Below, in pieces: positions 10,663 to 19,447 of a stretch of 64,000 bases of DNA. Source of the stretch: Noviherbaspirillum suwonense (lineage in GTDB: Bacteria > Pseudomonadota > Gammaproteobacteria > Burkholderiales > Burkholderiaceae_D); NCBI RefSeq assembly GCF_900182955.1, contig NZ_FXUL01000018.1, positions 1 to 64,000 on the forward strand, given 5' to 3'. Made by a program: the position numbers and the translations under genes. Below the pieces are notes generated by a model. It did no database searches and was not told the origin of the DNA. It worked only from the letters and a program-made list of their open reading frames with translations. How positions within the stretch are numbered: the first letter of the stretch is position 1; the number at the start of each line of letters is the position of its first letter.

Positions 10663-11066
10663 ATGCGGAAACAGCAGTTCTGAATAGACAGTGGCGGAGC
10701 GGTACTACGCGCTAATGAAAATGGCTCTTGCCATTGGCTGGACGACAAATTCGGTAGGCCAGATGGATGTAGTGTGGCAATCAATGCAGTGGGTACAAAC
10801 ACTGCCGCTGGAGGCGAGTGCGGCTTGTCGAGAGACAGCTTGCCAGCCTGCTCGCTAGCATGACACAAACTGGGCTGCTCCTGGTCCATGCCCTGGCAGG
10901 GCGTCAGCGAGTCGGAAGCCATTTCCATCGCAGCTTCCCTGATCTCGTGCGTAGTTCCTCGTTCCAGCGTCGGGCAAGCATAGCCCGCCACAGCAAGCTG
11001 CATAAACAGCATGCTGATCAGCGCAACGAATGCTGCGATAACACGTGATGGCCGAGTAAAACGCAT
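10659..11066 (-). CDS. Secreted protein at the head of the cus operon, unknown function
   Basis: This 135-residue protein has a signal peptide (about residues 1-27, AVAG/YACP) and four to five cysteines in the mature part, including a CC pair near the end. Small secreted proteins like this are common at the start of Burkholderiales copper RND operons, but I know of no assigned function. Its stop codon lies in an inverted repeat with the cusC ribosome binding site, which suggests that its translation gates cusC. The upstream region carries a candidate CusR box at 11163-11176, about 100 bases from the start. Confidence 0.7.
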   Translation of the reverse strand: MRFTRPSRVIAAFVALISMLFMQLAVAGYACPTLERGTTHEIREAAMEMASDSLTPCQGMDQEQPSLCHASEQAGKLSLDKPHSPPAAVFVPTALIATLHPSGLPNLSSSQWQEPFSLARSTAPPLSIQNCCFRI

Positions 11067-11162
11067 GATACGGTAAGTCTCCTGTGGTTAGGTCGTTTGT
11101 CTATTATGACACTACCAGCAATAGTATGTAGCAGGGCCAGTGAGACCAAGATGACTTTTTCG

Positions 11163-11176
11163 TTACAAATTTGTAA
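11163..11176. promoter_or_regulatory. Candidate CusR box upstream of the cus operon
   Basis: TTACAAATTTGTAA is a perfect 14-bp palindrome about 97 bases before the first gene of the cus operon. It resembles the E. coli CusR site, which has TGAC-N6-GTCA geometry. The cognate regulator is probably the CusR homologue at 13920-14594. Confidence 0.55.
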
Positions 11177-11574
11177 TCTGAATGCAAAGCATGTTCTAAG
11201 ATTTATCCCGCCTTCACCCGGGTAAAAGCCTAAACAAATGTAAATTGCCGTAAAGCTTGAAACCAGCGGCGTAACCCTAAATTTCAGAATTGAGTTATTT
11301 AGAAAGTTAATTTTTAGTTTAATTTAGAAGAATGAAGTTGTATAGGTCAGAAAGCCAAACAAATACTAGATTAAGTAAAATAGATAACAGCTACTTCCAT
11401 AGTTCGTTACTTCAATTTCATTCCAAAAATTGATGCAAGCAAACATCAATTAGATTTCCTATCCATTAATAAATCTCTTCAAAACCTTTTAAATTCTCAG
11501 GACCATGATCTCTCGAAGTGACTTAGCAGAAAACAGAATTTGCAACAATGGGGCCGATTTCCTTTAAAATTTTA

Positions 11575-11598
11575 TTGCATTACGAAATTGTAATGCAA
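11575..11598. promoter_or_regulatory. Candidate CusR box upstream of the DUF4148 gene
   Basis: TTGCATTAC (11575-11583) and GTAATGCAA (11590-11598) are perfect 9-bp inverted arms around six bases. The core TTAC-GAAATT-GTAA at 11579-11592 has the same spacing as the boxes at 11163 and 2919. It lies about 105 bases before the DUF4148 start, which suggests that gene is copper-induced. Confidence 0.5.
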
Positions 11599-11701
11599 TG
11601 GTCACATGGCTGTTTACGACCGCTCCTTACACTCTCGGTCATGGATTCGCGAACAATGGGTTCCGATCCGAGACACCCATCAATCTCATAGGAACGTACC
11701 G

Positions 11702-12040
11702 ATGAAACCGATCAATATGTCCAGCGTCGTTATTCTTACCGCAGCCCTAGCTGCTTTCAGTACCGGTGCTTTAGCTTCGGACGTACCTGATGTTCAGTCT
11801 GCTCGCGGAGTGAATCAGTGGCAGGACATGACTGGCATTAAATCAACGAAGACCCGCGCGGAAGTTCGATCCGAATTGAGCCAAGGACAAGCGAAAGGTA
11901 CGTCTGGACAGCAAGAATACGTCGAATTTTCTAAAGTTGCAGTGCCAGACGGTACTTCTCGCGCCAACGTAAAATCTGAGTTAGGCAAGTCCAGCGCAAA
12001 TACAGTTTTGCAGCCGAATGATATTTATTATGGCGGCTAA
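11702..12040 (+). CDS. DUF4148 secreted protein, probably copper-regulated
   Basis: The ATG at 11702 gives a 112-residue product with a signal peptide (about residues 1-26, GALAS). The mature chain carries two copies of the DUF4148-like pattern T-R-A-x-V-x-S-E-L, at about 49-57 and 91-97. DUF4148 proteins are abundant in Burkholderiales and have no known function. AGGAA lies about ten bases upstream; earlier in-frame starts have no such site. A candidate CusR box sits in its promoter region, and a CusF-like gene follows on the same strand. Confidence 0.75.
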   Translation: MKPINMSSVVILTAALAAFSTGALASDVPDVQSARGVNQWQDMTGIKSTKTRAEVRSELSQGQAKGTSGQQEYVEFSKVAVPDGTSRANVKSELGKSSANTVLQPNDIYYGG

Positions 12041-12215
12041 AGGGCGAACTTAAACGAGGATTCAGATCCTGGTACATACAGCAGTAGAAGGGGAACTCCG
12101 TGAGTTCCTGTTTTGCCATCATGGGTGCCTTCCCATTTCAAATGGGTAACTTCAAAACCTTTGGCAAGCGTTGCAATAACTTCCCTTTTCATCGATTTTG
12201 TTACGGAGAAATTGT

Positions 12216-12584
12216 ATGAAGCGCTTACTGGTTTTATTGCTTTCCCTTACAGCAGCCGTTGTTCTTCCCTTTGTTAGCAGCATTGCTCACAGCGAAGAGG
12301 CGTGTTATCAAGGTGCCAGCGTAGCAACAGATGCCACCACTGCAAAATACCAGATGGATGGGACGGTTAAAGGGGAAGTTCTGAAGATTGATAACGACAT
12401 GTTAAAGATTGTCATCAAGCATCAAGAACTGAGATGTCTTGGTATGCCGGCTATGACCATGGTGTTTAACGTGCCTGACCGATCGTTGCTCGAAGGCGTT
12501 AAGGAAGGCGGAAAAATAAAATTCGCCGCTCAGGTTACTCCGAATGGGCTTTCGGTTACTAAGCTCGAGTCAGAAAGCAACTAA
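12216..12584 (+). CDS. CusF-like protein with the tryptophan cap replaced by Met
   Basis: This 122-residue secreted protein has a signal peptide (about residues 1-26) and a CusF-like beta-barrel (about 45-122). H69, M80 and M82 match the copper ligands of CusF. The position of the capping Trp is M77 in the run GMPAMTM, and C74 lies next to it. The two other CusF domains in this window keep the Trp. A Met and Cys here could change affinity or redox behaviour. GGAGAA five bases upstream fixes the start. It probably follows the DUF4148 gene in one transcript. Confidence 0.75.
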   Translation: MKRLLVLLLSLTAAVVLPFVSSIAHSEEACYQGASVATDATTAKYQMDGTVKGEVLKIDNDMLKIVIKHQELRCLGMPAMTMVFNVPDRSLLEGVKEGGKIKFAAQVTPNGLSVTKLESESN

Positions 12585-13231
12585 GGTCGCTGCCGGCGAC
12601 GCTGTTTTGATCAGATTGATTCGCCGTACAACTGAAGTTCAGCCTTTTTGGAAATGGTCGGGCTAAAAACTTACGTCGACTAGAACAACCGGCACCGCAT
12701 CAAATCGAAGCTTCGCGGCATGTGCCCGGCGCAAGATCGACTTCAGGCAGCACGCAACTAAAGTCTACCGCCTCAACTTCTGAGGCAGTTCATTTCCGGG
12801 GCGGTTCAAGTACCTTGATCAAACTGAATGCCCTTGCAGTTTTTCATCAAACACCGATGCAGCCTCCTTTTGGGATCAAGGGTGGCACCAGCCGAAGGCG
12901 ATAATTTTTTAATGGCTCCGCGTGCGAAAGCAGAGCCTCAACGCTGCTGAGCAGGCGATCAGCATGATGGAAAAAAACTGCTTTGAGACTAAATATATTT
13001 GCCTTTGGGCTTAAATGCCATTGTTTAGACTGGCCGCAATTTGGTGAAGCATTCTTTAGACTTTAGAGTAAAACATCCATGTGGTGAATCCAGAACGTAG
13101 ATAAAGGATTACTTAGATCATAGGTCCGATAGAAATAGCCCCGTGGGTAACTTTACGGGTTTCATTTTAAAATGAAAAAGCAAAGTGAATTATTTGAGAA
13201 AAAGCTTTTTCGATTTATTTAAGAAAAAGCC
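12585..13231. other. Gene-free stretch before the CopZ-like gene
   Basis: No gene is supported in this roughly 650-base stretch. It ends with two near-identical 16-base repeats and the CueR-type promoter, both listed separately. Confidence 0.5.
13190..13230. repeat. Tandem 16-base direct repeat upstream of the CueR-type promoter
   Basis: TTATTTGAGAAAAAGC (13190-13205) and TTATTTAAGAAAAAGC (13215-13230) differ at one base and are spaced 25 bases start to start, about 2.4 helical turns. The second ends directly before the -35 element. They may be activator sites or an UP-like element. Confidence 0.45.
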
Positions 13232-13263
13232 TTGACCTTCCGATCACTGGAAGCCCATAAAGT
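13232..13263 (+). promoter_or_regulatory. CueR-type copper promoter
   Basis: A -35 TTGACC at 13232-13237 is followed by a long 19-20 base spacer to a -10 at about 13257-13263 (ATAAAGT). Inside lies the interrupted palindrome CCTTCC-GATCACT-GGAAG. Both traits, the long spacer and the CCTTCC/GGAAG dyad, match promoters that CueR (MerR family) activates with Cu(I), such as E. coli copA. No MerR-family gene is present in the window. Confidence 0.65.
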
Positions 13264-13276
13264 ATGGTTTCAGTCC

Positions 13277-13483
13277 ATGTACGAATTGCAAGTTGAGGAA
13301 ATAACCTGCGGCGGGTGCGTCCGGGGTGTGACATGTTCCGTACAAACAGTCGATAGCGCAGCAAAAGTCGATGTCGATCTGAAACCGAAGACGGTGCGCG
13401 TCAACAGCACTGCTCCGTTGGAAGCAGTTACTTCTGCAATTGCAGAAGCAGGATATCCTGTTACTGCAAGCAGCGTTGTCTAA
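13277..13483 (+). CDS. CopZ-like heavy-metal-associated (HMA) copper chaperone
   Basis: The 68-residue protein is a single ferredoxin-fold HMA domain with the metal motif T-C-G-G-C (C11, C14). Such proteins carry Cu(I) in the cytosol to P-type ATPases or regulators. The upstream promoter has CueR architecture, which supports copper as the ligand. The ATG at 13277 is the only sensible start, yet no Shine-Dalgarno sequence precedes it. The predicted transcription start is only a few bases upstream, so the mRNA may be nearly leaderless. Confidence 0.8.
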   Translation: MYELQVEEITCGGCVRGVTCSVQTVDSAAKVDVDLKPKTVRVNSTAPLEAVTSAIAEAGYPVTASSVV

Positions 13484-13531
13484 ACGGCATGGGCAGTCGT
13501 CTGGCTGCTCAGTATTCTAAATGGAGTGTAA

Positions 13532-13866
13532 ATGCCTACTGTAACTGTCTCGCCCCACCCTGACTCTGCTCCTGATGGGGGCGTTTGAGGTGGACAGCAC
13601 TGCATCTGTCTGTGATGCGTTGCTGGATCACGGCGTAGATATCGAACATGCTTGCGGCAAGGTTAGCGCTTGCATTACGTGTCACGTCAACATCAGTGAG
13701 GGTTTTGAGTATTTGAATGTGTCCGATTAAACGAAGAGGATAGGTTCGACATGGCTTAGGTCTACAAGCACAGTCCCGGTTCTCCTGCCAGGCCATCGTT
13801 GGTACTGGCAATCTTGTTGTAGAGATCCCTGAGTATTCCATGAACCACGCCGAGGGAAACGCTTAA
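13532..13866 (+). pseudogene. Broken ISC-type [2Fe-2S] ferredoxin
   Basis: Pieces in different frames match the ISC ferredoxin Fdx in order: MPTVTVSPHP at the start, then IEHACGKVSACITCH, which holds three of the cluster cysteines. RFSCQAIVGTG follows with the fourth cysteine, then VVEIPEYSMNHAEGNA and a TAA at 13864-13866. At least two frameshifts and an in-frame stop after NVSD separate the pieces. Intact Fdx feeds electrons to Fe-S cluster assembly in the cytosol. This copy cannot make a whole protein and shows that the island edge is decaying. Confidence 0.75.
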
Positions 13867-13919
13867 GTTGGCCAGGGTAGCTCATGTCAGCAGGCTGCCA
13901 CTAACGTAGAGAACAAAAC

Positions 13920-14594
13920 ATGAAAATCTTGGTTGTAGAAGACGAAGCCCGAGCTGCCGCCTATCTTCGGCAGGGATTGACTGAACACGGTTACCAAGTA
14001 GAGGTCGCTGCCACAGGTGCAGACGGTTTGTACAGCGCCATGAATGGCGATCATGACTTGATTCTCCTCGACGTCATGCTGCCGGGGTTTGACGGATTTG
14101 CAGTACTTTCAGCCCTCAGAACGACAAAAGGCACGCCAGTGCTGATGCTTACCGCCAAGGGAAATACGAATGACAAAGTGAAGGGATTTGACCTTGGCGC
14201 AGACGATTACTTGGTTAAACCATTCGAGTTTCCTGAACTGCTTGCAAGAGTTCGAACACTACTGAAACGGACTAAGCAAATCACTCCGGACATCATCCTG
14301 CAGGTGGCTGATCTGCAGGTTGATCCGGTGAGGCACCGTGCGGTTCGTTCGGGAAAGCCCATCGATCTGTCTGCTAAAGAATTCGCGCTCCTTGCACTGC
14401 TGATGCGTCATAGCGGCGAGGTTTTATCGCGAACCAAAATTGCTTCTTTGGTTTGGAACATTAATTTCGACTCGGACACGAATGTAGTTGACGTGGCCAT
14501 AAGACGCCTTCGCGCGAAAGTGGACGATCCTTTTCAGGTAAAGCTGATTAATACGGTACGTGGAGTCGGGTACGTTCTCGAAGAGCGAACATGA
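13920..14594 (+). CDS. cusR: CusR/CopR-type response regulator
   Basis: This 224-residue OmpR/PhoB-family regulator has a receiver domain at about 1-115 with phosphoacceptor D51, acidic pocket E7/D8 and conserved K101 in VKPF. A winged-helix DNA-binding domain follows at about 127-222. The sequence fits the CusR/PcoR/CopR/SilR branch of copper and silver sensing. The likely targets are the TTAC-N6-GTAA palindromes at 11163, 11579 and 2919. It overlaps the kinase gene by four bases (ATGA), so the pair is translationally coupled. Confidence 0.9.
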   Translation: MKILVVEDEARAAAYLRQGLTEHGYQVEVAATGADGLYSAMNGDHDLILLDVMLPGFDGFAVLSALRTTKGTPVLMLTAKGNTNDKVKGFDLGADDYLVKPFEFPELLARVRTLLKRTKQITPDIILQVADLQVDPVRHRAVRSGKPIDLSAKEFALLALLMRHSGEVLSRTKIASLVWNINFDSDTNVVDVAIRRLRAKVDDPFQVKLINTVRGVGYVLEERT

Positions 14595-16003
14595 GGGTAC
14601 GAAGTCTTGCCCTTCTGCTTGCGCTGCTGGTGGGTATGCTTGGATTGTTCCAGGCAGTTGCAGTGTTGGCTTTTTCGTACAACACGATGTCTCGTTCGCT
14701 TGATGAGCAAAGAAGGCATTCGCTTGAGGACACGCTCAAACAGGTAACTGAGCTTGTTAATCGGCAAGACAGCAGTGCTGCCATTAGCGGCGCTGCTTAC
14801 CAGCTGGCTGAGGTGCTCGGGCGGCACGAGGGGATGCATGTAGTTGTAGAAAGTGGAAATAAGGGAGAAACGCTGGTTGCTTTCACTAACGTCGGAAAGG
14901 AGTCCCTTTACCAGCTCAAGAATGCAACTTGGGCACCCGACGCCTTCTTGGAGTGGCGTTCTCGCGAAACGGGCACAAAGATGCTTTCCGTCGCGTCCAC
15001 GGGATCCACCAGAAACGGCGACGGCTATGTGATGGTCTTGACTGCTGAACGTCGGGCCGACGATGAAATCCTCAAAAAATTTCTTCTTACGGCGCTCACT
15101 GCTGCACCGTTTGCGCTTGCCTTGGTTTCCTTGGGTGCACTAGCAATCGTCCATATTGGTTTGAAGCCCCTTAACCGCTTTCGAGACGCGGCCGTTGCAG
15201 TGTCCGCCAAAAATATTTCTGCACGAATCAATCCCGAACATCTTCCTTCTGAACTGCTGCCGTTAGGCAAAGCGTTCAATGGGATGCTTGATCGCCTTGA
15301 TGATGGTATAGGGCGGCTATCGCAGTTCTCGGGGGATCTTGCTCATGAGATGAGAACACCGCTTGGGATTCTCCTTGGACGCACGCAGGTCGCGCTGTCA
15401 CAACAACGTACCGAGGAAGATTTGCTTCGGGTCTTGGAAGAAAACGTAGAAGAAATCGAGCGCTTGAATCGTCTCGTTACCGATATGCTCTTCCTCGCTC
15501 ATGCGGACAGTACCAGTTTTGTGTTGGCAGCAAAACCAGTGGACCTCGCCACATTGGTGATCGAGATTGCGGACTTCATGGAGTTACCTGCGGACGATCG
15601 AGGAATGTCCTTTTTAATTTCTGGGAACGCCACACTCACCGTCGACGCATCCTTGGTGCAACGAGCCATTACGAACCTTGTATCGAACGCGATCCGGTAT
15701 GGCACTCCAGGTAGCGTGATCGGCCTAGAGATCATATCTGACGAGTCAACCGTACGGTTTTCCGTGAGCAATTATGGAGAACAGATTCCAGCCGAGCATC
15801 GGGCGCGGCTTTTCGATCGTTTTTATCGAACCGAATTTTCTCGGGCGAGGGAAGCCGGAGGGAGCGGGTTAGGGCTGTCAATTGTAAAAGCAATAATGAA
15901 ACTTCATCGTGGCAGTGTTGAAGTGGGAAGTGATGTGCATGGTAAGACATGTTTTACTTTGATATTTCCAATCCACCTTGCACGCCAAGCTGTACAGGTG
16001 TAA
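14591..16003 (+). CDS. cusS: CusS-type copper-sensing histidine kinase
   Basis: This 470-residue inner-membrane kinase has a first helix at about 6-28, a periplasmic sensor of about 130 residues, and a second helix at about 165-190. HAMP follows at about 190-243, then the dimerisation domain with H252 in HEMRTPLG. The ATPase domain has N, G1 and G2 boxes, including SNAIRYGTPG and GGSGLGLSIV. It senses periplasmic Cu(I)/Ag(I) and phosphorylates the partner regulator. The length is normal for CusS. Its stop is only six bases before the truncated P-type ATPase remnant, which marks a rearrangement junction. Confidence 0.9.
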   Translation: MRVRSLALLLALLVGMLGLFQAVAVLAFSYNTMSRSLDEQRRHSLEDTLKQVTELVNRQDSSAAISGAAYQLAEVLGRHEGMHVVVESGNKGETLVAFTNVGKESLYQLKNATWAPDAFLEWRSRETGTKMLSVASTGSTRNGDGYVMVLTAERRADDEILKKFLLTALTAAPFALALVSLGALAIVHIGLKPLNRFRDAAVAVSAKNISARINPEHLPSELLPLGKAFNGMLDRLDDGIGRLSQFSGDLAHEMRTPLGILLGRTQVALSQQRTEEDLLRVLEENVEEIERLNRLVTDMLFLAHADSTSFVLAAKPVDLATLVIEIADFMELPADDRGMSFLISGNATLTVDASLVQRAITNLVSNAIRYGTPGSVIGLEIISDESTVRFSVSNYGEQIPAEHRARLFDRFYRTEFSRAREAGGSGLGLSIVKAIMKLHRGSVEVGSDVHGKTCFTLIFPIHLARQAVQV

Positions 16004-16009
16004 TGAGCA

Positions 16010-17338
16010 ATGTATGCGGGCACCATCAACGAGCAAGGCGTACTGGATGTCCGGGTGTCGGCCAATAGCGGTGATAGCACGCTGTCGAGGATTGTGCGGG
16101 TCATTGAGGAAACCCAAGGGAGACAGGCGCCGACCCAACGCTTTGTCGATACGTTTGCTCGCTACTACACGCCTGCGGTCGTCGCTGTCGCGGTGCTTGG
16201 CGCAGGGATTCCGCCGCTATTCCTAGAGGCTACGTTTGCGCCATGGCTGTACAAGGCGCTCGTCATGCTCGTGATTGCCTGCCCATGCGCATTGGTTATT
16301 TCGACTCCAGTCACGGTCGTCAGCGGCCTCACTGCGGCAGGCCGCCGTGGAATCCTCATCAAGGGCGGCGAGTTCTTAGAAGTCGGATACCGCTTGAAAG
16401 CGACCGCCATGGACAAGACCGGGACGCTGACCCTCGGCCAGCCAGCCGTGACGTCTGTGCAGCCGCTCGGGGGTCGGACGGAGGAGGATGTTTTGCTGTT
16501 GGCTGCTAGCCTCGATACGCATTCTACTCATCCAATTGCACGTGCGGTCGTGAAAGCGGGGCCGCCAGAAGCAAGATTAATACCGGTTTCCCAGTTTGAG
16601 ACGTTGCCCGGACGCGGTGTGAAAGGCTTGATGGGGGACATAACGTTTTACCTAGGGAATCACCGCCTGCTTGAGGAACTCGGAATGTGCTCGCCGACGA
16701 TTGAGTCACTTCTCGACAAGCTGGAGGAGGATGCCCAAACCGCCATCGTGCTGGTCTCGGAGACCGGCCCACTGGGCATTATCGCGTCTGCTGATGTGCT
16801 CCGTCCCAAGGTTGCCGGTGTTATCCAAGAACTGTACGGGCTGGGCGTGACGACCATCATGCTGACTGGCGACAACGTACGGACTGTCAAGCGTATCAGT
16901 GAGCTGGTCGGCATCACAAGCTTCAAGGGCGAGTTACTGCCGGAAGACAAGTTGACAGCAATCGAATAGTTACAGGCGACTTACGGCGCTGTCGGCATGG
17001 TTGGCGACGGCGTAAACGATTCGCCGGCCTTGGCGCAAGCAGACATCGGCTTCGCGATGGGAGCCGCCGGCAGCGATACGGCGATTGAAACAGCAGATGT
17101 CGCTCTCATGGACGACGACTTGGAGAAGCTGCCGGCGTTCGTTCAGCTGAGCCGGCCCACAAAGAGCGTCCTTGTTCAAAACATCGGAATGGCATTAGGA
17201 ATAAAGGTGGTGTTCTTTGCCTTGGCACTCGCAGGACTGGCGACCCTGTGGATGGCTGTTTTCGCCGATATGGGAGCTAGCTTGCTTGTTGTCTTCAATG
17301 GCTTGCGGCTACTGCGTCGAGCTACTAATCGAGAATGA
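16010..17338 (+). pseudogene. P-type heavy-metal ATPase, 5'-truncated and with an internal stop
   Basis: The frame begins inside the actuator domain at YAGTINEQG, so the metal-binding N-terminus, the first helices and the TGE motif are gone. Present are the CPC metal site in IACPCALV, the phosphorylation motif DKTGT and the TGDN motif. An in-frame TAG at 16967-16969 follows AIE; the same frame resumes [19 protein letters not shown] and runs to 17338. A single G-to-T change of GAG would explain the stop. The family resembles ZntA/CadA exporters for Zn, Cd and Pb. The product cannot function. Confidence 0.85.
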
Positions 17339-17503
17339 CCGTACGCGCGCTTGTCACTGGTGTCCATTCTTGATGATTCGCTGTCCGCGGCTGGTTTGAC
17401 TGCTGTCTACTTGCATATTCCGAAAACTTGTTTAGATGGCATGACTGGAACAAGGACGCGCCGCTTATCGCAAGCCGCTTAAAAACGAGAAAAGGATTTC
17501 CGC

Positions 17504-18243
17504 ATGGCTTTTGGCTCCTCCCTGCTGCACGTAAGCGGCTATGGGGCTCTTTGTGCAGCCTCTCTTGCTATTGGCGGCGTAGTAGCGGCCTTTCGGCCAC
17601 CGCCCGATAAGCTCAGGGGCTACATCCAACACATCGCAGCCGGGCTGGTCTTTGCAGCGGCAAGTGTGGAGGTACTTCCGGATGTCATGCAGCGGGAGAT
17701 GCCCTATGCGGCCGCACGGGTTTCGCCATAGGAATCGCAGTTCTACTGGCGATTCGTGCCTTATCCAAGAAGGTGGAAAAAGGAAGTGGCGGGGGGCAGT
17801 GGGGGCTGATTAGTGTAGTTATCGTAGACATTTTCGTAGACGGTCTACTTATCGGGGTGAGCACTGCTACAGAGCGCGGGCAAGGGCAACAAGCCTTGCT
17901 GGTCACTATTGCGCTGTCCGCTGAATTGCTTACCTTTGGACTTTCCATCGCCAGTGCCCTTGGGCAGGATGGAGTTGCGCGAGTACGCAGTATCCTGACT
18001 ACCAGCTGTATCGCAATCACACCGTTCGTTGGCGCCATGGCCGGCTATTTCCTTGGCGGAAGGTTGACGGGGGCATGGATTGAAGGCGTCCTTGCTTTTG
18101 CGGTGGCAGCCTTGCTTTATCTGGCTGCAGAGGAGCTGCTCACTGAGGCCCACGAGGTTTCGGAGACAAAGATCGGTACAGCGCTTTTTCTTGCCGCCTT
18201 CCTAGCCTTGATGCTTGTCGATATGGTGTCGGCACCAAAGTAG
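17504..18243 (+). pseudogene. ZIP-family metal transporter, frameshifted
   Basis: The first 70 or so codons from the ATG at 17504 encode membrane helices and EVLPDVM. After about 17715 the reading continues in another frame as GFAIGIAVLLAIRALSKK, and then to TAG at 18243 through VDIFVDGLLIG and further helices. The shift lies in about 17708-17722. ZIP transporters move divalent cations such as zinc toward the cytosol, and one often neighbours a P-type exporter, as here. Both neighbours being broken suggests that the Zn/Pb part of the island is no longer under selection. Confidence 0.8.
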
Positions 18244-18419
18244 CCGGGTCCGGAGGGCTGGCATCCGATTCACAAAAACGGACCCTATCGCAGTAGTAGT
18301 AGGAGTACCGAGGCAGTGCGAATCAACCCTGTGGTCATACTTCCAACCGCAGCTGCCGGATGCGTGAACGGCTGTACGTTTCCATGACAAACAGGTCAAT
18401 GTCATGTCCGCACATACTC

Positions 18420-18727
18420 GGCAAGTACTTCCTGATTGTGGATGGCCATCCAATTCATAAGTCCCGGCTCGTGCAGGACTTTGTGGATGGACTGGACGGG
18501 CAACTCAAGCTGGTTTACCTGTCACCTTAATCGCCGCACCTGAACCCGGACGAACAGGCATGAGCTCACGTCAAGCGCCAGTTAGCGAGCAGTCCATACA
18601 GGCCAAAGACGACATGAATAAGTTGGCGTTCGGCGCGCTACGTTGCCTTCAGAAGCTGCCGAGGTTGGTAAAGTCCTGCTTCCAACAGCTAAGTGCCAAT
18701 ATGCCAGCCAGTGACTTTTCTTTGTAA
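18420..18727 (+). pseudogene. IS630-family transposase, C-terminal remnant
   Basis: Residues of the DDE domain can be read: YFLIVDGHPIHKSRL, then LVYLSP-stop-SPHLNPDEQA-stop-AHVKRQLA. A frame change near 18582 leads to DDMNKLAFGALRCLQKLP and a TAA at 18725-18727. The two stops sit where the family normally has Tyr (SPHLNPDE context) and Trp (AHVKR context), so each is a point nonsense change. The N-terminal half and a left inverted repeat were not found. It marks an old insertion between the metal island and the backbone. Confidence 0.7.
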
Positions 18728-18789
18728 AAGGTCAGTATCTGCTGCCAACTAACAAGTTACTCAACACAAAAAATGTTACTTCACTTTGG

Positions 18790-19305
18790 TCCTTTGCCAG
18801 CAGGCATGTAACAGAAAATCGACGATCACAAGATGTAATTGGTGCGGAGGAAAGCTCGGCCAGGGCGAAGTATCAGATCGCGGAGCCTCACAAGACCAGC
18901 AATGGGAAACGCATGGTATGGCAATGGCGTCCTGTCCATCAATGGTCGGAAAAGGAAGTATGGGCGATTCTGGAGCGGCATCGCATCCGGGCGCATCCCG
19001 CATACTTTCTCGGATGGTCGCGTTGCAGCTGCATGACGTGCATCTTCGGCTCGCCGTCTCAATGGGCAAGCGTGGCGCAGATTGCTCCGCGCAAGGTCAT
19101 CCAGATCCGCCAGCATGAGCAGGACTTTGGCGTAACGCTGCGGCGCAATGGTGACATCGACAAGGCGATCGCACGCGGTACGCCCTATGCGATGGATGCA
19201 GAGCATGTCCGGGTCGCGATGGCCGAGGACTATGACCTGCCGATCTTTATGGAAAACTGGGTGCTGCCGTCCGGCGCCTATGGCGAAGCTGCAGGTCCCA
19301 CCTGA
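18790..19305 (+). pseudogene. PAPS-reductase-like enzyme, 5'-truncated
   Basis: The frame reads RHVTENRRSQ, then GAEESSARAKYQ and WQWRPVHQWSEKEVWAIL. A cysteine-containing segment RCSCMTCIFGS follows, and the frame ends at 19305. These are C-terminal motifs of the PAPS reductase / adenine nucleotide alpha hydrolase family found in phages and plasmids. The N-terminal PP-loop motif SGGxDS is missing, and the homology starts about 60 bases after the IS630 remnant, so the insertion probably removed it. The first ATG in frame is at 18913, without a clear ribosome site. A functional product is unlikely. Confidence 0.6.
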
Positions 19306-19328
19306 CAGCTTCATCTAACCACTACCGA

Positions 19329-19356
19329 CCCGCGCCCCCAAAGGCGCGGGGTTTTC
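19329..19356 (+). terminator. Intrinsic terminator
   Basis: CCCGCGCC and GGCGCGGG pair around CCCAAA, followed by GTTTTCTTT. It lies after the truncated reductase gene and before the small-gene array. Confidence 0.75.
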
Positions 19357-19447
19357 TTTGTCTCGGCATTGCTGTTTGCTGTGGTTCATTTCTGCTCACC
19401 AGGAGTACGCATTTCCTGCTTTTCTCAACACAACAAGGAGCTACGCA

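Larger units (their letters stand above)
11067..11701. other. AT-rich divergent control region between cusCBA and the DUF4148 gene
   Basis: No gene is seen. The stretch separates the leftward cus operon from the rightward DUF4148 gene and is clearly more AT-rich than the flanking genes. It carries two candidate copper boxes, one near each end, and presumably both promoters. Confidence 0.6.
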
